A stretch of 36,109 nt of DNA from Candidatus Latescibacterota bacterium (GTDB taxonomy: Bacteria; Latescibacterota; UBA2968; UBA8231), in the NCBI GenBank assembly GCA_020852055.1, contig JADZBP010000176.1:1-36109 (forward strand), read 5' to 3'. This document shows, in pieces, positions 22,675 to 30,977 of this stretch. The notes below the pieces were generated by a model, which was not told the origin of the DNA, made no database searches, and saw only the letters and a program-made list of their open reading frames with translations. Position 1 is the stretch's first letter. The number at the start of each line of letters is the position of its first letter. The position numbers were made by a program, and so were the translations under genes.

Positions 22675-25600
22675 GCGCTGTGCCGCCGATACGCCGGTCT
22701 GCTGCTGGCGCTTTGTCTGGCTGGCACCGCGCTTGGCCAACCCCTGGAAAGCCGCCTGCAGCAGCACCTCGAGCACCTGGCCGGTCTGGGCTCGCGGGTC
22801 ACCGGCTATCCGGGGGCCGCGGCTGCGGTCGCCTATCTGGAGGCCCGGTTGCGGGCGCAGGGGGTGGGGCTGGTGTACCGGGTCCCTTTCGGGGTACCGG
22901 TGCCCGTGGACGAAGGCGCCGGGCTGGAACTGGCGGGTGGGGAGCAGTTGCCCCTGCACTGCCTGTGGCCCAACCTGGCCCGCACCTCCACCCTGCCGGC
23001 TGAGGGACTGACCGGGCCGCTGGTGTACGCCGGCCGGGCCGCCCCCGGCGAACTGGACCACCTGAGCCTGGCGGGCAGTGTCGCCGTGCTCGAATACGAT
23101 AGCGGCTCGAACTGGGTGGAGGTCTTCGACCTGGGGGCGGTGGCGGTGATCTTCCTCACCCCGCCGGCGCCCGACCGGGCCCATCGCCGGGAAGGGGAGG
23201 ACAAGTTTCTCAGCACCCCGGCCGACCTGCCCCGCTTCTACGCCCCGGAGGCTTCGAGCCGGCGTCTGCGGGAATACCTGGCTGGCGGCCCACGGCAGGG
23301 CACCTTGCGGGGGCACATGCGCTGGCAGTTGGCGGCGGCTCAGAACCTCGCCGCGCTCCTCCCCGGCAGCGACCCGGACCTGGCTGGCCAGGTGGTGGTG
23401 GTCGGGACCTATTACGATGCCATCTCGCCAGTGCCGGCCCTGGCGCCGGGTGCGGAGCAGGCCTGCGGGGTGGCGGCCTGGCTCGAAGTGGCCGGGGCCC
23501 TGGCGCAACACCCCCCGCGCCGCACCGTGTTGCTGCTGGCCACGGCCGGGCATTTCGAGGCCCTGGCGGGCATGCGGGCCTGGATGGCGCGTATGCACCA
23601 GCTGGAGCAGGGGGCGGCCCCGGAAGATGAACTGGAGACCCGGCTGCGCGACCTCAAACTGACCTATTACCTGGGCCTGGACCTGAGTTCACACAGCCGG
23701 CAGTTGGCCCTGGTCCAGGCCGGGGAACCGTACCGGGTGCGCACCATCCAGCCCCCCCTGTACGGGCCGCTGCTGCGCCTGGCCCAGGACTGGGAGGAGC
23801 GCGAGGCCGGCGGCCAACTGGTGCTGGGGGGAGACCTCAAACCGCTCAACCAGCGCCGGCTGGTGGGGCAGTTGCCCGAGCGGGTCCCGGTGGAAGGGGC
23901 AGCCTTCAATCTGGCCGGCCCTCTCGGCCTCACCCTGGTGAGCGCCGGCGACGAGCGGGCCGCCTTTGATTCACCCCTGGATCTGCCCGCCGGGGTGGAG
24001 GTGGGCAACCTCGCCTATCAGACCCGCTTTCTGCTCCACCTGATCCCCGGCTTGCTCGACGAGCCCGAGGCCGGCCCCCAGATCGCCGAGCCCAAGGACT
24101 TTGCCGGCACCCTGAGCGGGCAAGTGCTCACCTGGAAGGATTACGCCCCGGACCAGCCCGTGGCGGGGGCGTGGGTGCGGGTGCGCAACCTGGGCAAAAC
24201 CGCGATGGGGGTGCGCCTGGAGTACTGCGCCCTCACCGATACGGCCGGCCGCTTCTCGCTGCCGGGGCTGGAGTCCCAGACCCTGTACCTCAAGCCGGTG
24301 CAACTGGAGGCCTACGGCGCCGACCCGCAGAGCGGGGCCCTCAATCTGGCCCTGGACCAGGGCCCGTACGGGGCCCAGCAGTACCCGGCGGAGATCTTGA
24401 TGGGGCACGCCGAGGAGAAACTCACCCTGGTCGCTTTTCCCTGTGTCGCCTTCACCCTGCTCGACCTCTTCGATCCGCGCCACCTCAGCGCCCTGGAGCA
24501 ACTGCGCCTGCTCGACGCGGCGCAGGACGCCCCGCTGGTCAACTACGGCCTTTGCCTGCCGCCCACCCCGGCCGAGATCCGCCAGCGCGGCTACGGCAAT
24601 ACCCTGGGCAGCCGGATCGAGAAAACCGGGGTGGCCTTTGTCCCGCCCGGAACGCGGGTGAAACTGACGATGAGCACCGGGCGCTACGGCCTGGGCCGCC
24701 GGTTGGTGCTACTCAACGGCAGCGGCGCCAACCCCGGAGGCGCGGGCTTTGACCCGCGCACCCGGCCCCGGCTGCTGCTGGGGGCGCGGACCGTGGCCGC
24801 CGACCTGACCCGGCTCAACGCCGCCCGCCTCGAGGAACTGGAGCGCCACGGCCTCCGCAGCCAGTTGCTGCGCCGCCTGCACACCCAGGCCGATTCGCTG
24901 CTGGCGCAGGCCGACACGGCCCTGCAGGCGGGGGAGCATCAGGCCTTTGCCGCGCTGAGCCAGCGGTCCTGGGGTCTGGCCCTGCGCACCTATGGCGGTC
25001 TGCAGGACCTGGTGGGGGACGCGGTGCAGGGCATCGTCTTTTTTCTGCTGCTCCTGCTGCCCTTTGCCTATTTCGCGGAGCGGCTCCTGCTGGCCAATCC
25101 CCGGCTGCCGGGCCAGGGGGCCGGGGCGGCGCTGATCTTCCTGGCCGGCTTCGCCCTGTTGCGCTACGCCCATCCCGCTTTCCAGCTCAATATCCATCCG
25201 CTGCTCATCCTGGTGGGGTTCATGGTGCTGGCCCTCAGCGGGGTGGTGATCGTCCTGGGTCTGAGCCGGCTCAACACCCAGCTGCGGGCCGCCCTGTCCC
25301 CGCGCCTGGCCCGGCACCGCGACCCGGGCCGGGCCGGCGGGGTGCTGCTGCGGGCCCTGCTGCTGGGAGCGGCCCAGTTGCGCCACCGGCCGTGGCGTAC
25401 CGGCCTGACCTGCGCCACCCTGGGCCTGCTCAGTTTTTCGCTGGTTTCCCTGACCTCGATCAACGCGGCCCTGCGCATCGACCGCCGCGACCTGGGCCCC
25501 TCGCCGGCCCGCGCTGCCGGGGCGCTGCTGCGCCAGCCCGGCTGGGAGGCGCTGGAGTGGCAGGCATACGCGAGTCTCAACCGCCAGTTCGGGCCCGCGT

Positions 25601-26991
25601 CGACCCTGCCCCGCTGCTGGTACCAACAGCCGGCGCTGCTGTGGGGCGGGGATGGGCGCAGCACGCGGGTGGAGGCGGCGCTGGGCCTCGATGCGGCAGA
25701 GGTGCAACTGACCGCCCTGGAATCCACCCTGGAGGCGGGGCGTTTCTTCGTCCCCGGCGAGGAGGCTGTTTGCCTGCTGGCCGCCCCGCAGGCCCAGACC
25801 CTGGGGGTGCAGCCCGGCGACTGGGTGGGGTACCTGGGCCGGCAGTACCAGGTGGTCGGCCTCTTCTCGCCAGCCGTCTTCGACCAGTTGCGCGACCTCA
25901 ACGGCGCGCCGCTCACCCCGCTGGACCGCGAAGCCCAGCAGCCCGAGGAGGAGCGGGCGGGGCGGGCCCGCCTGGGCGGGGAACCGGCCTTTGCCCACCT
26001 GTCCGCCGCCCAGGTGCTGATCCTGCCCTGGAGAGCGGTGGCCCGCTGGGGCGAATACAGCCAGCTGGCCTCGGTGGCGCTGCGCCTCGACGGGCAAAAG
26101 GCCGCCGCGCAGACGGGGGAACTGGCCGAGGTCTGGGGGATGAACTTCTTCGCTGCCTGCGAGGGCCGGCGCTACCTGATCAACGCGGTGGAGGCCCAGA
26201 CCTTTTCCGGGCAGGCGGGGTTGTGGGTGCCGCTGCTGATCGGGGTGTTGATCGTGCTCAATACCCTGCTGGGTTCGGTGTACGAGCGCCTGCCCGAGAT
26301 CGGCACCCTCAACGCCATCGGTCTGGCCCCCTCTCACGTGGCCGGCCTCTTCTGGGCTGAAGCGGCGGTCTATGCCACCCTCAGCAGTGTGCTGGGGTAC
26401 CTGGCCGGCCAACTGCTCTCGCGCCTCGGTCTGGTCTACGGGCTCTTTCCGGGGCTGACGGTCAACTACACCTCGCTGGCCGCCGCCGGCACCCTGGCGG
26501 GACTGGTGCTGGTGGTGCTGGCCTCGGCCCTGTACCCGGCCCACCAGGCAGCCCGCCTCTGTGTGCCTGGCGTGGAACGGCGCTGGCGTCTGCCCCCCGC
26601 CCGGGGGGCCCTGCTCGAACTGGCCCTGCCCTTCTCGCTGCGCCGCGCCGAGGCCGGCGCCCTCTGCGCCTTTCTGGGCGAGTACCTGGAGGCCCACGAC
26701 GAGCAGTCCATCGGCAGCGGCTTCTACGCCGAGGCAGTGCAATATCGCCCCGACGGTCTACAGGCGCGGCTGTGGTTGGCCCCCTTCGACCAGGGACTCT
26801 CCCAGGATTTTGCCCTCGACCTCCGCCCCGAGACTGACCCGCGCTACTGCGCCCTGGTGCTGCGCCTGCACCGGCTGGCCGGGGAAGACCACGCCTGGCG
26901 GCGGGGCAACCGCCTGCTCATCGATCAGTTGCGCCGGCAGTTCCTGGTCTGGCGCGCCCTGGCACCGGTCCAGCGGGAGCAGTACCGATGA
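22648..26991 (+). CDS. fusion of degenerate M28-peptidase-like domain and FtsX-like permease
   Basis: 1447 residues. Signal peptide/first helix RRYAGLLLALCLAGTALG. An M28-like fold with PA-type insert covers about 30-460, but zinc ligands are replaced: the HYD His is Tyr255, the bridging Asp is Glu270, the Glu pair is near GHFE (H302), and the final His is Asp441; it should be inactive. A carboxypeptidase-regulatory-like beta domain spans about 485-600. Membrane helices start near 794, 826, 852 and 918; an extracytoplasmic domain (about 938-1190) follows; three more FtsX-type helices start near 1191, 1231 and 1277 (ERLPEIGTLNAIGL is the typical cytosolic loop). The C-terminal 135 residues are a cytosolic domain. 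No Shine-Dalgarno; the ATG start is chosen for the signal sequence. Confidence 0.85.
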   Translation: MKPIRWLCQALCRRYAGLLLALCLAGTALGQPLESRLQQHLEHLAGLGSRVTGYPGAAAAVAYLEARLRAQGVGLVYRVPFGVPVPVDEGAGLELAGGEQLPLHCLWPNLARTSTLPAEGLTGPLVYAGRAAPGELDHLSLAGSVAVLEYDSGSNWVEVFDLGAVAVIFLTPPAPDRAHRREGEDKFLSTPADLPRFYAPEASSRRLREYLAGGPRQGTLRGHMRWQLAAAQNLAALLPGSDPDLAGQVVVVGTYYDAISPVPALAPGAEQACGVAAWLEVAGALAQHPPRRTVLLLATAGHFEALAGMRAWMARMHQLEQGAAPEDELETRLRDLKLTYYLGLDLSSHSRQLALVQAGEPYRVRTIQPPLYGPLLRLAQDWEEREAGGQLVLGGDLKPLNQRRLVGQLPERVPVEGAAFNLAGPLGLTLVSAGDERAAFDSPLDLPAGVEVGNLAYQTRFLLHLIPGLLDEPEAGPQIAEPKDFAGTLSGQVLTWKDYAPDQPVAGAWVRVRNLGKTAMGVRLEYCALTDTAGRFSLPGLESQTLYLKPVQLEAYGADPQSGALNLALDQGPYGAQQYPAEILMGHAEEKLTLVAFPCVAFTLLDLFDPRHLSALEQLRLLDAAQDAPLVNYGLCLPPTPAEIRQRGYGNTLGSRIEKTGVAFVPPGTRVKLTMSTGRYGLGRRLVLLNGSGANPGGAGFDPRTRPRLLLGARTVAADLTRLNAARLEELERHGLRSQLLRRLHTQADSLLAQADTALQAGEHQAFAALSQRSWGLALRTYGGLQDLVGDAVQGIVFFLLLLLPFAYFAERLLLANPRLPGQGAGAALIFLAGFALLRYAHPAFQLNIHPLLILVGFMVLALSGVVIVLGLSRLNTQLRAALSPRLARHRDPGRAGGVLLRALLLGAAQLRHRPWRTGLTCATLGLLSFSLVSLTSINAALRIDRRDLGPSPARAAGALLRQPGWEALEWQAYASLNRQFGPASTLPRCWYQQPALLWGGDGRSTRVEAALGLDAAEVQLTALESTLEAGRFFVPGEEAVCLLAAPQAQTLGVQPGDWVGYLGRQYQVVGLFSPAVFDQLRDLNGAPLTPLDREAQQPEEERAGRARLGGEPAFAHLSAAQVLILPWRAVARWGEYSQLASVALRLDGQKAAAQTGELAEVWGMNFFAACEGRRYLINAVEAQTFSGQAGLWVPLLIGVLIVLNTLLGSVYERLPEIGTLNAIGLAPSHVAGLFWAEAAVYATLSSVLGYLAGQLLSRLGLVYGLFPGLTVNYTSLAAAGTLAGLVLVVLASALYPAHQAARLCVPGVERRWRLPPARGALLELALPFSLRRAEAGALCAFLGEYLEAHDEQSIGSGFYAEAVQYRPDGLQARLWLAPFDQGLSQDFALDLRPETDPRYCALVLRLHRLAGEDHAWRRGNRLLIDQLRRQFLVWRALAPVQREQYR

Positions 26992-28907
26992 GCGAGGTGA
27001 GCCGGTTCGAGGAGGGCATGAGCCGCCGGGTGGTGCTGGGGGCTTTCTTCATCGGTTTCCTGATGATGCCCGGCGCCATCTACATGGGTTTGATCGCCGG
27101 GTCGAGCCTGGGGCCGGCCGCCGAGTGGGTGACCCTCATCCTCTTCTCCGAGGTGGCCCGCCGCTCCTTTGCCCCGCTGCGCCGCCAGGAGATCTACACC
27201 CTCTACTACATCGCCGGCGGCCTGACCCACGCCGCCGGTGGCATGATGCTGGCCGGCGGGCCTTTTGGCGGCCTGATCTGGAACCAATATCTGGTCCAAT
27301 CCCAGGTGGGGCAGATGTTGGGATTGGCCCAGCAATTGCCCGCCTGGGTGGTGCCGCCGGCCGGCTCGGCGGCCCTGTCAGCGCGCACCTTCTTCCACCC
27401 CGACTGGTTCCTGCCCATCGCGCTGCTGGTGGTGGGCCAGGTGTTGGCGCGGGCCGAGTGGTTCGGGCTGGGGTACGTGCTCTTCCGGCTCACCGCCGAT
27501 GTCGAGCGCCTGCCCTTTCCCCTGGCCCCGGTGGCGGCTCAGGGGGCCATGGCCCTGGCCGAGAGCGAGGCCCAGACCTGGCGCTGGCGGATCTTTGCCG
27601 GCGGCATGGGCCTGGGGTTGGGGTTCGGCGCGGTGTTGGTGGCTCTGCCGGCCCTCACCGGCCTGATCGCCTCGCGGCCGCTGGTGCTGCTGCCGGTGCC
27701 CTGGATCGACTTCACCCGCGACCTCGAAGCGGTGCTGCCCACGGCGACCTTGGGGATCGGCACCGATCTGGGCCTGGTGCTGGCGGGCGCGGTGCTGCCT
27801 TTCTGGGTGGTGGCCGGGGCCTTTGCCGGATCGCTGGTGCAGGTGGCCGCCAACCCCGTGCTGTACCATCTGGGCCTATTGAGCCGCTGGCGGCCGGGCA
27901 TGGACGCGGTGTCCACCCACTTCGCCAATGACCTGGACCTGTGGCTGAGTGTGTATGTGGGCGCTGGCGCTGCCGTGGCCCTGGTGGGCCTGTGGCAGGC
28001 CGGGCAGGCCCTGCGCGGGCACCGGGGGGCCAGGGGTTCTTGGGCCCCGCCGCCGGGGCGGGGGGACTTTCCGCTCTGTATCGGGGTCAGCCTCTATGTA
28101 TTTGCCGCCTGCGGGTACATCGCCCTGTGCCTGGTGCTCCTGGAGGACGACCACTTCCCGCTGATCTTTCTGCTGGTCTTCGCCTTCCTGCTCACCCCGC
28201 TGGTCTCCTACGCCAACGCCCGCATGGTGGGTCTGACCGGGCAGAGCGCCGGCATCCCCCTGGTGCGCGAAGGCGCCTTCTTGTTGAGCGGGTACCGCGG
28301 GGTGGACATCTGGTTTGCGCCCATCCCCTATGGCGATCACGGGCGGCGCGCCCAGTTCTTCCGCGAGGTGGAGCTGACCGGCACCAAGTTTACTAGCATC
28401 GCCAGGGCCGAGTTGCTCATCCTGCCCATCGCCCTGGGCTGTGGCCTGCTTTTTTGGACGGTGATCTGGAAGATGGGCCCCATCCCCTCCATCGTGTTCC
28501 CCTATGCCCAGCAATACTGGCACCTCTTCGCGCTGCGCCAGTTCATGTGGCTCTCCTTCACCACCGAGGGGGGGCTGCATTTCGGCGAGGTGGTGCATCC
28601 GGCCTGGGCCGCGGGCAGTTTCCTGCTGACCGGCGGGGCCCTGTGGGGTCTGGCCGGCTGGGGGGCGCCGCTGGCCGGGGTATACGGGTTTATCCGCGGG
28701 TTGCAGAGCCTGCCGCATCTGCTCATCCCCGAGATGCTGGGTGCCTGCCTGGGGCGCTACTGGCTGCAGCGGCGTTTCGGGGCGGAGGAGTGGGGGCGGC
28801 GGGCGCCCATCCTGCTGGCCGGTTTTGCCTGCGGGCAGGGGCTGATCGGCATGGCCGCCGTGGGCGTGGTGCTCATCGTGCGGGCCGTGGCCCAGTTGCC
28901 GTACTGA
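26988..28907 (+). CDS. polytopic membrane protein, OPT/'peptide transporter'-like (DUF6785-associated)
   Basis: 639 residues with about 12-14 hydrophobic segments. The N-terminus VVLGAFFIGFLMMPGAIYMGLIAG resembles oligopeptide-transporter-type proteins (cited as parts: LGAFFIGFLMMPG, IYMGLIAG). The segment around residues 445-520, including ELTGTKFTSIARAEL, LLFWTVIWKMGPIPSIVFPY and AQQYW, matches what I recall of proteins annotated 'peptide transporter' in planctomycetes and related phyla. ATG overlaps the fusion gene's stop (ATGA), with GGGAGCAG upstream. Transport of peptides is inference; no substrate-binding residues can be assigned. Confidence 0.72.
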   Translation: MSEVSRFEEGMSRRVVLGAFFIGFLMMPGAIYMGLIAGSSLGPAAEWVTLILFSEVARRSFAPLRRQEIYTLYYIAGGLTHAAGGMMLAGGPFGGLIWNQYLVQSQVGQMLGLAQQLPAWVVPPAGSAALSARTFFHPDWFLPIALLVVGQVLARAEWFGLGYVLFRLTADVERLPFPLAPVAAQGAMALAESEAQTWRWRIFAGGMGLGLGFGAVLVALPALTGLIASRPLVLLPVPWIDFTRDLEAVLPTATLGIGTDLGLVLAGAVLPFWVVAGAFAGSLVQVAANPVLYHLGLLSRWRPGMDAVSTHFANDLDLWLSVYVGAGAAVALVGLWQAGQALRGHRGARGSWAPPPGRGDFPLCIGVSLYVFAACGYIALCLVLLEDDHFPLIFLLVFAFLLTPLVSYANARMVGLTGQSAGIPLVREGAFLLSGYRGVDIWFAPIPYGDHGRRAQFFREVELTGTKFTSIARAELLILPIALGCGLLFWTVIWKMGPIPSIVFPYAQQYWHLFALRQFMWLSFTTEGGLHFGEVVHPAWAAGSFLLTGGALWGLAGWGAPLAGVYGFIRGLQSLPHLLIPEMLGACLGRYWLQRRFGAEEWGRRAPILLAGFACGQGLIGMAAVGVVLIVRAVAQLPY

Positions 28908-28908
28908 G

Positions 28909-30825
28909 ATGAACCGATTCCTTAGCTGGCGGGTGTTGCTCCTGGGTGCGGCCCTGCTGTGGGGCGGAGCCTGGCTCCTGCAGCGGGTGGAACTGGTGGG
29001 CGGGGGGCCGGCCCTGGCTGCCGGCGCCCTGCCGGCCCTGCCGCTGCTGATCTTGGCCCTGCTGGCCGCGCTGCGCCAACGCCTGGGCCTGGACCGGGGG
29101 GAGTTGCTGGCCCTGTACCTGATGCTGGCGGTGGGCCTGCCCCTGGCGGCCTCGGGCTGGGCCCACGCCCTGCTGCCGGGTCTGACCACGGGGCAGTTCT
29201 TCTTTGCCGACGAGAAGGGGCGGTACTTTGCCTTCCTCAAGCTGATTCCCGGCTGGATGGTGCCCGGCCCGAGCGGCAGCCCGGCGGTGGCGGACTTCTA
29301 CGAGGGCGGGGCAGGGGTGCCCTGGGCTGCCTGGCTGGCCCCGTTGAGCGGGTGGTCCCTGCTGGTGCGGGGTTTTGTCGCCGCTGCCCTGGGCCTGGCC
29401 GGCCTGCTGCGGCAGCGCTGGCTGGAGGAGGAAAGGCTGCGCTATCCCCTCGCCGAGGTGCCCCTCGAACTCTCGGCCGCCGGGGCGGCCTACTGGCGGC
29501 AGCCCCTGGCCTGGGCCGGGCTGCTGGTGCCGGTGATGATCCACGGCATCAACGGCATCCACCACTACTTCCTCCTGCCCGGCGAGTTGCCCCTGGCCTT
29601 CGACCTGGGCGAGGTGCTGGTGGAGGCGCCCTGGAGCGCCATGGCCCCCCCGACGGCGCGTTTCGTCTTCTCGGTCTCGCCCCTGCTGGTGGGCCTGTGC
29701 TACCTGCTCTCGGTGGAGGTGAGTTTCAGCACCTGGTTCTTCTTCCTGGCGACCCGCCTGCAGCTCCTGGTCGCCTATTTCCTGGGCCGCAGCGAGGACC
29801 ACGGACCCTTTGTGGGGTTGGGCGGGCAGTGGCGGGAATGGCCCAACACCTTTCCCCACCTGGCGGCCCAGGCGCGGGGCGGATTGCTGGGTGTGGCGCT
29901 CCTGAGTCTGTGGGCGGCTCGCCACGCCCTGAGCCGGGCCTGCCGGCGCGGGTTGGTCAGCGCGGGCGAGGAGCGCCGGGCCCTGGGGTTGCTGGCAGGG
30001 GGCATGGTGGTGCTGGTGGGTTGGGGCTGGGCAGCGGGCCTCTCGCTGTGGCTGAGCGGCCTGCACTGTCTGCTCCTGCTGCTGGGGGTGCTGGGCATGG
30101 CGCGGCTGCGCCTCGACGGCGGTCTGCCGGCCACCGGAGTCTACTTCCTCACCGGCAACCTCTTCTTCTTCGCCTGGGGCAGCGGGCCAGGGGCTTTTGC
30201 CCCCGCCGAATACGTGGCGCTGGCCTTCCTGGGAGCCCTCAGCTTTTCGGGGGTCGGGGCGGTGGCCCTGCTCCAGTTCGAGGGCCAGAAACTGGCCGAG
30301 GCGGTGCGGGCGCGGCAGTCCCAACTCTGGCTGGTGCTGGGAGCCGGCCTGGTGCTGGGCCTGGCGGCCGGGTACGGGTGTATGCTCCAGTTGGTGTACG
30401 AGCGGGGGCTCTTCAGCCTGGAGCAGCAGGGGGGCGCGCGGGGGGCCGCCCGGCTGGGGCGCTATTTCCACTACCTGTACGCCGAAGCCGGCTCCCAGGC
30501 TGCCCCGCCCGACGGCGACCGGCTCGGGGCCCTGGGTTTTGGTTTGGCGGCGAGTGTGGCCCTGGCCTGGCTGCGGCAGTTCTTCCTCCGCTCCCCCTTC
30601 CACCCTCTGGGTTTTGTCTACGGCACCGGGCTGGGCACCCTGATCTGGGGTTCGGCCCTGGTGGGCTGGGCAGCCAAGGCCCTGGTGGTGCGCTATGGGG
30701 GGGCGCTGGCCTACCGGCAGTTGCGGCCCTTCTTCTACGGGCTGATCGGCGGGGAGCTGCTTATGCGCCTGGTCTGGGCTGTGGTGGCGGTGCTGGGGGA
30801 GCCGGGCGCAGGCTTCGATTGGTGA
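28909..30825 (+). CDS. DUF6785/DUF6784-type polytopic membrane protein
   Basis: 638 residues with about 13-14 hydrophobic segments. The C-terminal pattern HPLGFVYGTGLGTLIWGSAL then KALVVRYGGALAYRQLRPFFYGLIGGE is the hallmark of DUF6784 as I know it. It starts one base after the previous stop (TGAGATG) without its own Shine-Dalgarno, so translation is coupled. It is similar in size and general layout to the preceding protein but diverged, suggesting a heterodimeric transporter. Function is unknown for the family; peptide or oligomer uptake is suggested only by the OPT-like neighbour and the pseudo-peptidase fusion. Confidence 0.75.
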   Translation: MNRFLSWRVLLLGAALLWGGAWLLQRVELVGGGPALAAGALPALPLLILALLAALRQRLGLDRGELLALYLMLAVGLPLAASGWAHALLPGLTTGQFFFADEKGRYFAFLKLIPGWMVPGPSGSPAVADFYEGGAGVPWAAWLAPLSGWSLLVRGFVAAALGLAGLLRQRWLEEERLRYPLAEVPLELSAAGAAYWRQPLAWAGLLVPVMIHGINGIHHYFLLPGELPLAFDLGEVLVEAPWSAMAPPTARFVFSVSPLLVGLCYLLSVEVSFSTWFFFLATRLQLLVAYFLGRSEDHGPFVGLGGQWREWPNTFPHLAAQARGGLLGVALLSLWAARHALSRACRRGLVSAGEERRALGLLAGGMVVLVGWGWAAGLSLWLSGLHCLLLLLGVLGMARLRLDGGLPATGVYFLTGNLFFFAWGSGPGAFAPAEYVALAFLGALSFSGVGAVALLQFEGQKLAEAVRARQSQLWLVLGAGLVLGLAAGYGCMLQLVYERGLFSLEQQGGARGAARLGRYFHYLYAEAGSQAAPPDGDRLGALGFGLAASVALAWLRQFFLRSPFHPLGFVYGTGLGTLIWGSALVGWAAKALVVRYGGALAYRQLRPFFYGLIGGELLMRLVWAVVAVLGEPGAGFDW

Positions 30826-30895
30826 AAGGCAACCAAAGGTAACGGCAAGGTCGCCAGGCCGTAACATTAATACAATTATAATTTACTGCCATTGG

Positions 30896-30914
30896 TGCGG
30901 CGGGCGGTGCCGCA
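30896..30914 (+). terminator. weak hairpin after the membrane-protein trio
   Basis: TGCGGC and GCCGCA (6-bp stem, 7-base loop) followed by GAGTTTGCC, 70 bases after the DUF6785 gene. Short stem and interrupted T-run, so termination is doubtful. The rest of the 152-base gap is AT-rich (30864-30888). Confidence 0.25.
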
Positions 30915-30918
30915 GAGT

Positions 30919-30946
30919 TTGCCTGCCCATATAATTCGTGTATATT
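30919..30946 (+). promoter_or_regulatory. candidate promoter for the TPR-tonB pair
   Basis: TTGCCT (30919-30924), 16 bases, TATATT (30941-30946); a second -10-like TATAAT is at 30929-30934 without a good -35. Located 32 bases before the TPR gene ATG. Confidence 0.45.
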
Positions 30947-30977
30947 ATCGCCTTGTCACACAACGATCCCCTCCGCG

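Noticed and set aside
24709-26742. 677-residue minus-strand ORF opposite the fusion gene
   Set aside because: Gln/Gly/Pro-rich shadow without start signals or domains; the plus-strand frame has membrane helices and coupled neighbours.
28873-30867. 664-residue minus-strand ORF opposite the DUF6785 gene
   Set aside because: Low-complexity Gln/Pro/His-rich shadow of a polytopic membrane protein.
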